A DNA stretch of 64,000 bases from Mesotaenium endlicherianum (lineage: Eukaryota; Streptophyta; Zygnematophyceae; Zygnematales; Mesotaeniaceae). Positions within the stretch are counted from its first letter, which is position 1, and each line of letters begins with the position of its first letter. Positions 63,936-64,000 of the stretch are shown here, in pieces. Below the pieces are notes generated by a model. That model was given only the letters and a program-made list of their open reading frames with translations. It was not told the origin of the DNA and ran no database searches. The DNA lies in NCBI GenBank assembly GCA_009602735.1, contig WELA01008809.1, forward strand, positions 26,437 to 90,436. Reading direction: 5' to 3'. Both the position numbers and the translations under genes were made by a program.

Positions 63936-64000
63936 TCAAAAGTAATTTCTTAAAAGGATAACGATGCAAGCCAGTTGAACAAACCCTAAAAAGTTTTGCT
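63936..64000 (-). mobile_element. C-terminus of an IS5-like transposase (partial)
   Basis: On the minus strand the frame reads FLGFVQLACIVILLRNYF and stops at 63936. The hydrophobic ending resembles IS5-family DDE transposase C-termini. The rest of the element lies past the window edge. A terminal inverted repeat may begin near 63926 (GAGCTTATCTC), but it cannot be confirmed without the other end. Confidence 0.5.

Noticed and set aside
55295-64000. Prophage or integrative element as cause of the accessory region
   Set aside because: No integrase, phage structural gene, tRNA or attachment repeat was seen; duplication plus one IS explains the content.

Overview
The window looks like chromosomal DNA of a Bacteroidota bacterium, most likely of the family Chitinophagaceae. 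The evidence is the short primary sigma factor that begins MRQLKITKS, the type IX secretion parts (PorT, a PorP/SprF protein, a cargo with a C-terminal sorting domain), the NUDIX-type arabinose regulator, the bacillithiol enzyme BshA, the near absence of Shine-Dalgarno sites, and many promoters of the Bacteroidota form TAnnTTTG. No rRNA, tRNA, CRISPR array or prophage was seen.

From 0 to 24.6 kb the genes are mostly housekeeping. The window opens on the complex I genes nuoA-nuoB-nuoC (minus strand). Then come a TPR/PstS-like/membrane-protein operon, a low-molecular-weight tyrosine phosphatase with hisS, a thiolase, rlmN, two pseudouridine synthases, an exported amidohydrolase, a 1-Cys peroxiredoxin, dinB, rimM-rpsP, ffh and rpoD. 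A plus-strand run follows: a START-like protein, an LptF/LptG permease, a Tat-exported superoxide dismutase, an OsmC protein, a cation efflux protein, an M20 dipeptidase and an Hsp15-like S4 protein.

From 24.6 to 36.5 kb lies a compact L-arabinose operon on the minus strand: araB, araD, GH127 beta-L-arabinofuranosidase, araA, a sodium/solute symporter, a NUDIX AraR-type regulator, GH51 alpha-L-arabinofuranosidase and an exported galM. It covers release of arabinose from polymers, uptake, isomerisation, phosphorylation and epimerisation, with its regulator inside the operon. A HAD hydrolase lies upstream.

From 36.5 to 55.3 kb the genes are again core or envelope functions: trmD (separated from rpsP-rimM), a DUF5916 outer-membrane protein, ade, upp, a PorP/SprF protein, an alkyladenine glycosylase, an EI24 protein, an RsmI-like methylase, an M28 peptidase, bshA, a class III aminotransferase, a gamma-carbonic anhydrase, rsgA, ubiE/menG overlapping porT, dihydroorotase and a MutS-family ATPase.

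From 55.3 to 64 kb the DNA becomes more AT-rich and accessory. Between an intact mutS-like gene on the left and an intact comM (yifB) on the right there is a decayed tandem duplication. It holds two comM remnants, a mutS tail remnant, two paralogous beta-barrel genes with homologous leaders, and a broken type IX cargo gene in one complete and one vestigial copy. To the right lie a two-gene ABC module and, convergent to it, a fulvocin C-related Cys-rich lipoprotein gene followed by a DUF1573 gene. The window ends in the C-terminus of an IS5-like transposase.

A recurring feature is a TAnnTTTG-type element placed 4 to 6 nt before the start codon of many genes, which suggests leaderless or nearly leaderless mRNAs. 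Short intergenic micro-repeats are also common, and two genes (hisS and an RluB-like gene) appear to carry such repeats in frame in their linkers.
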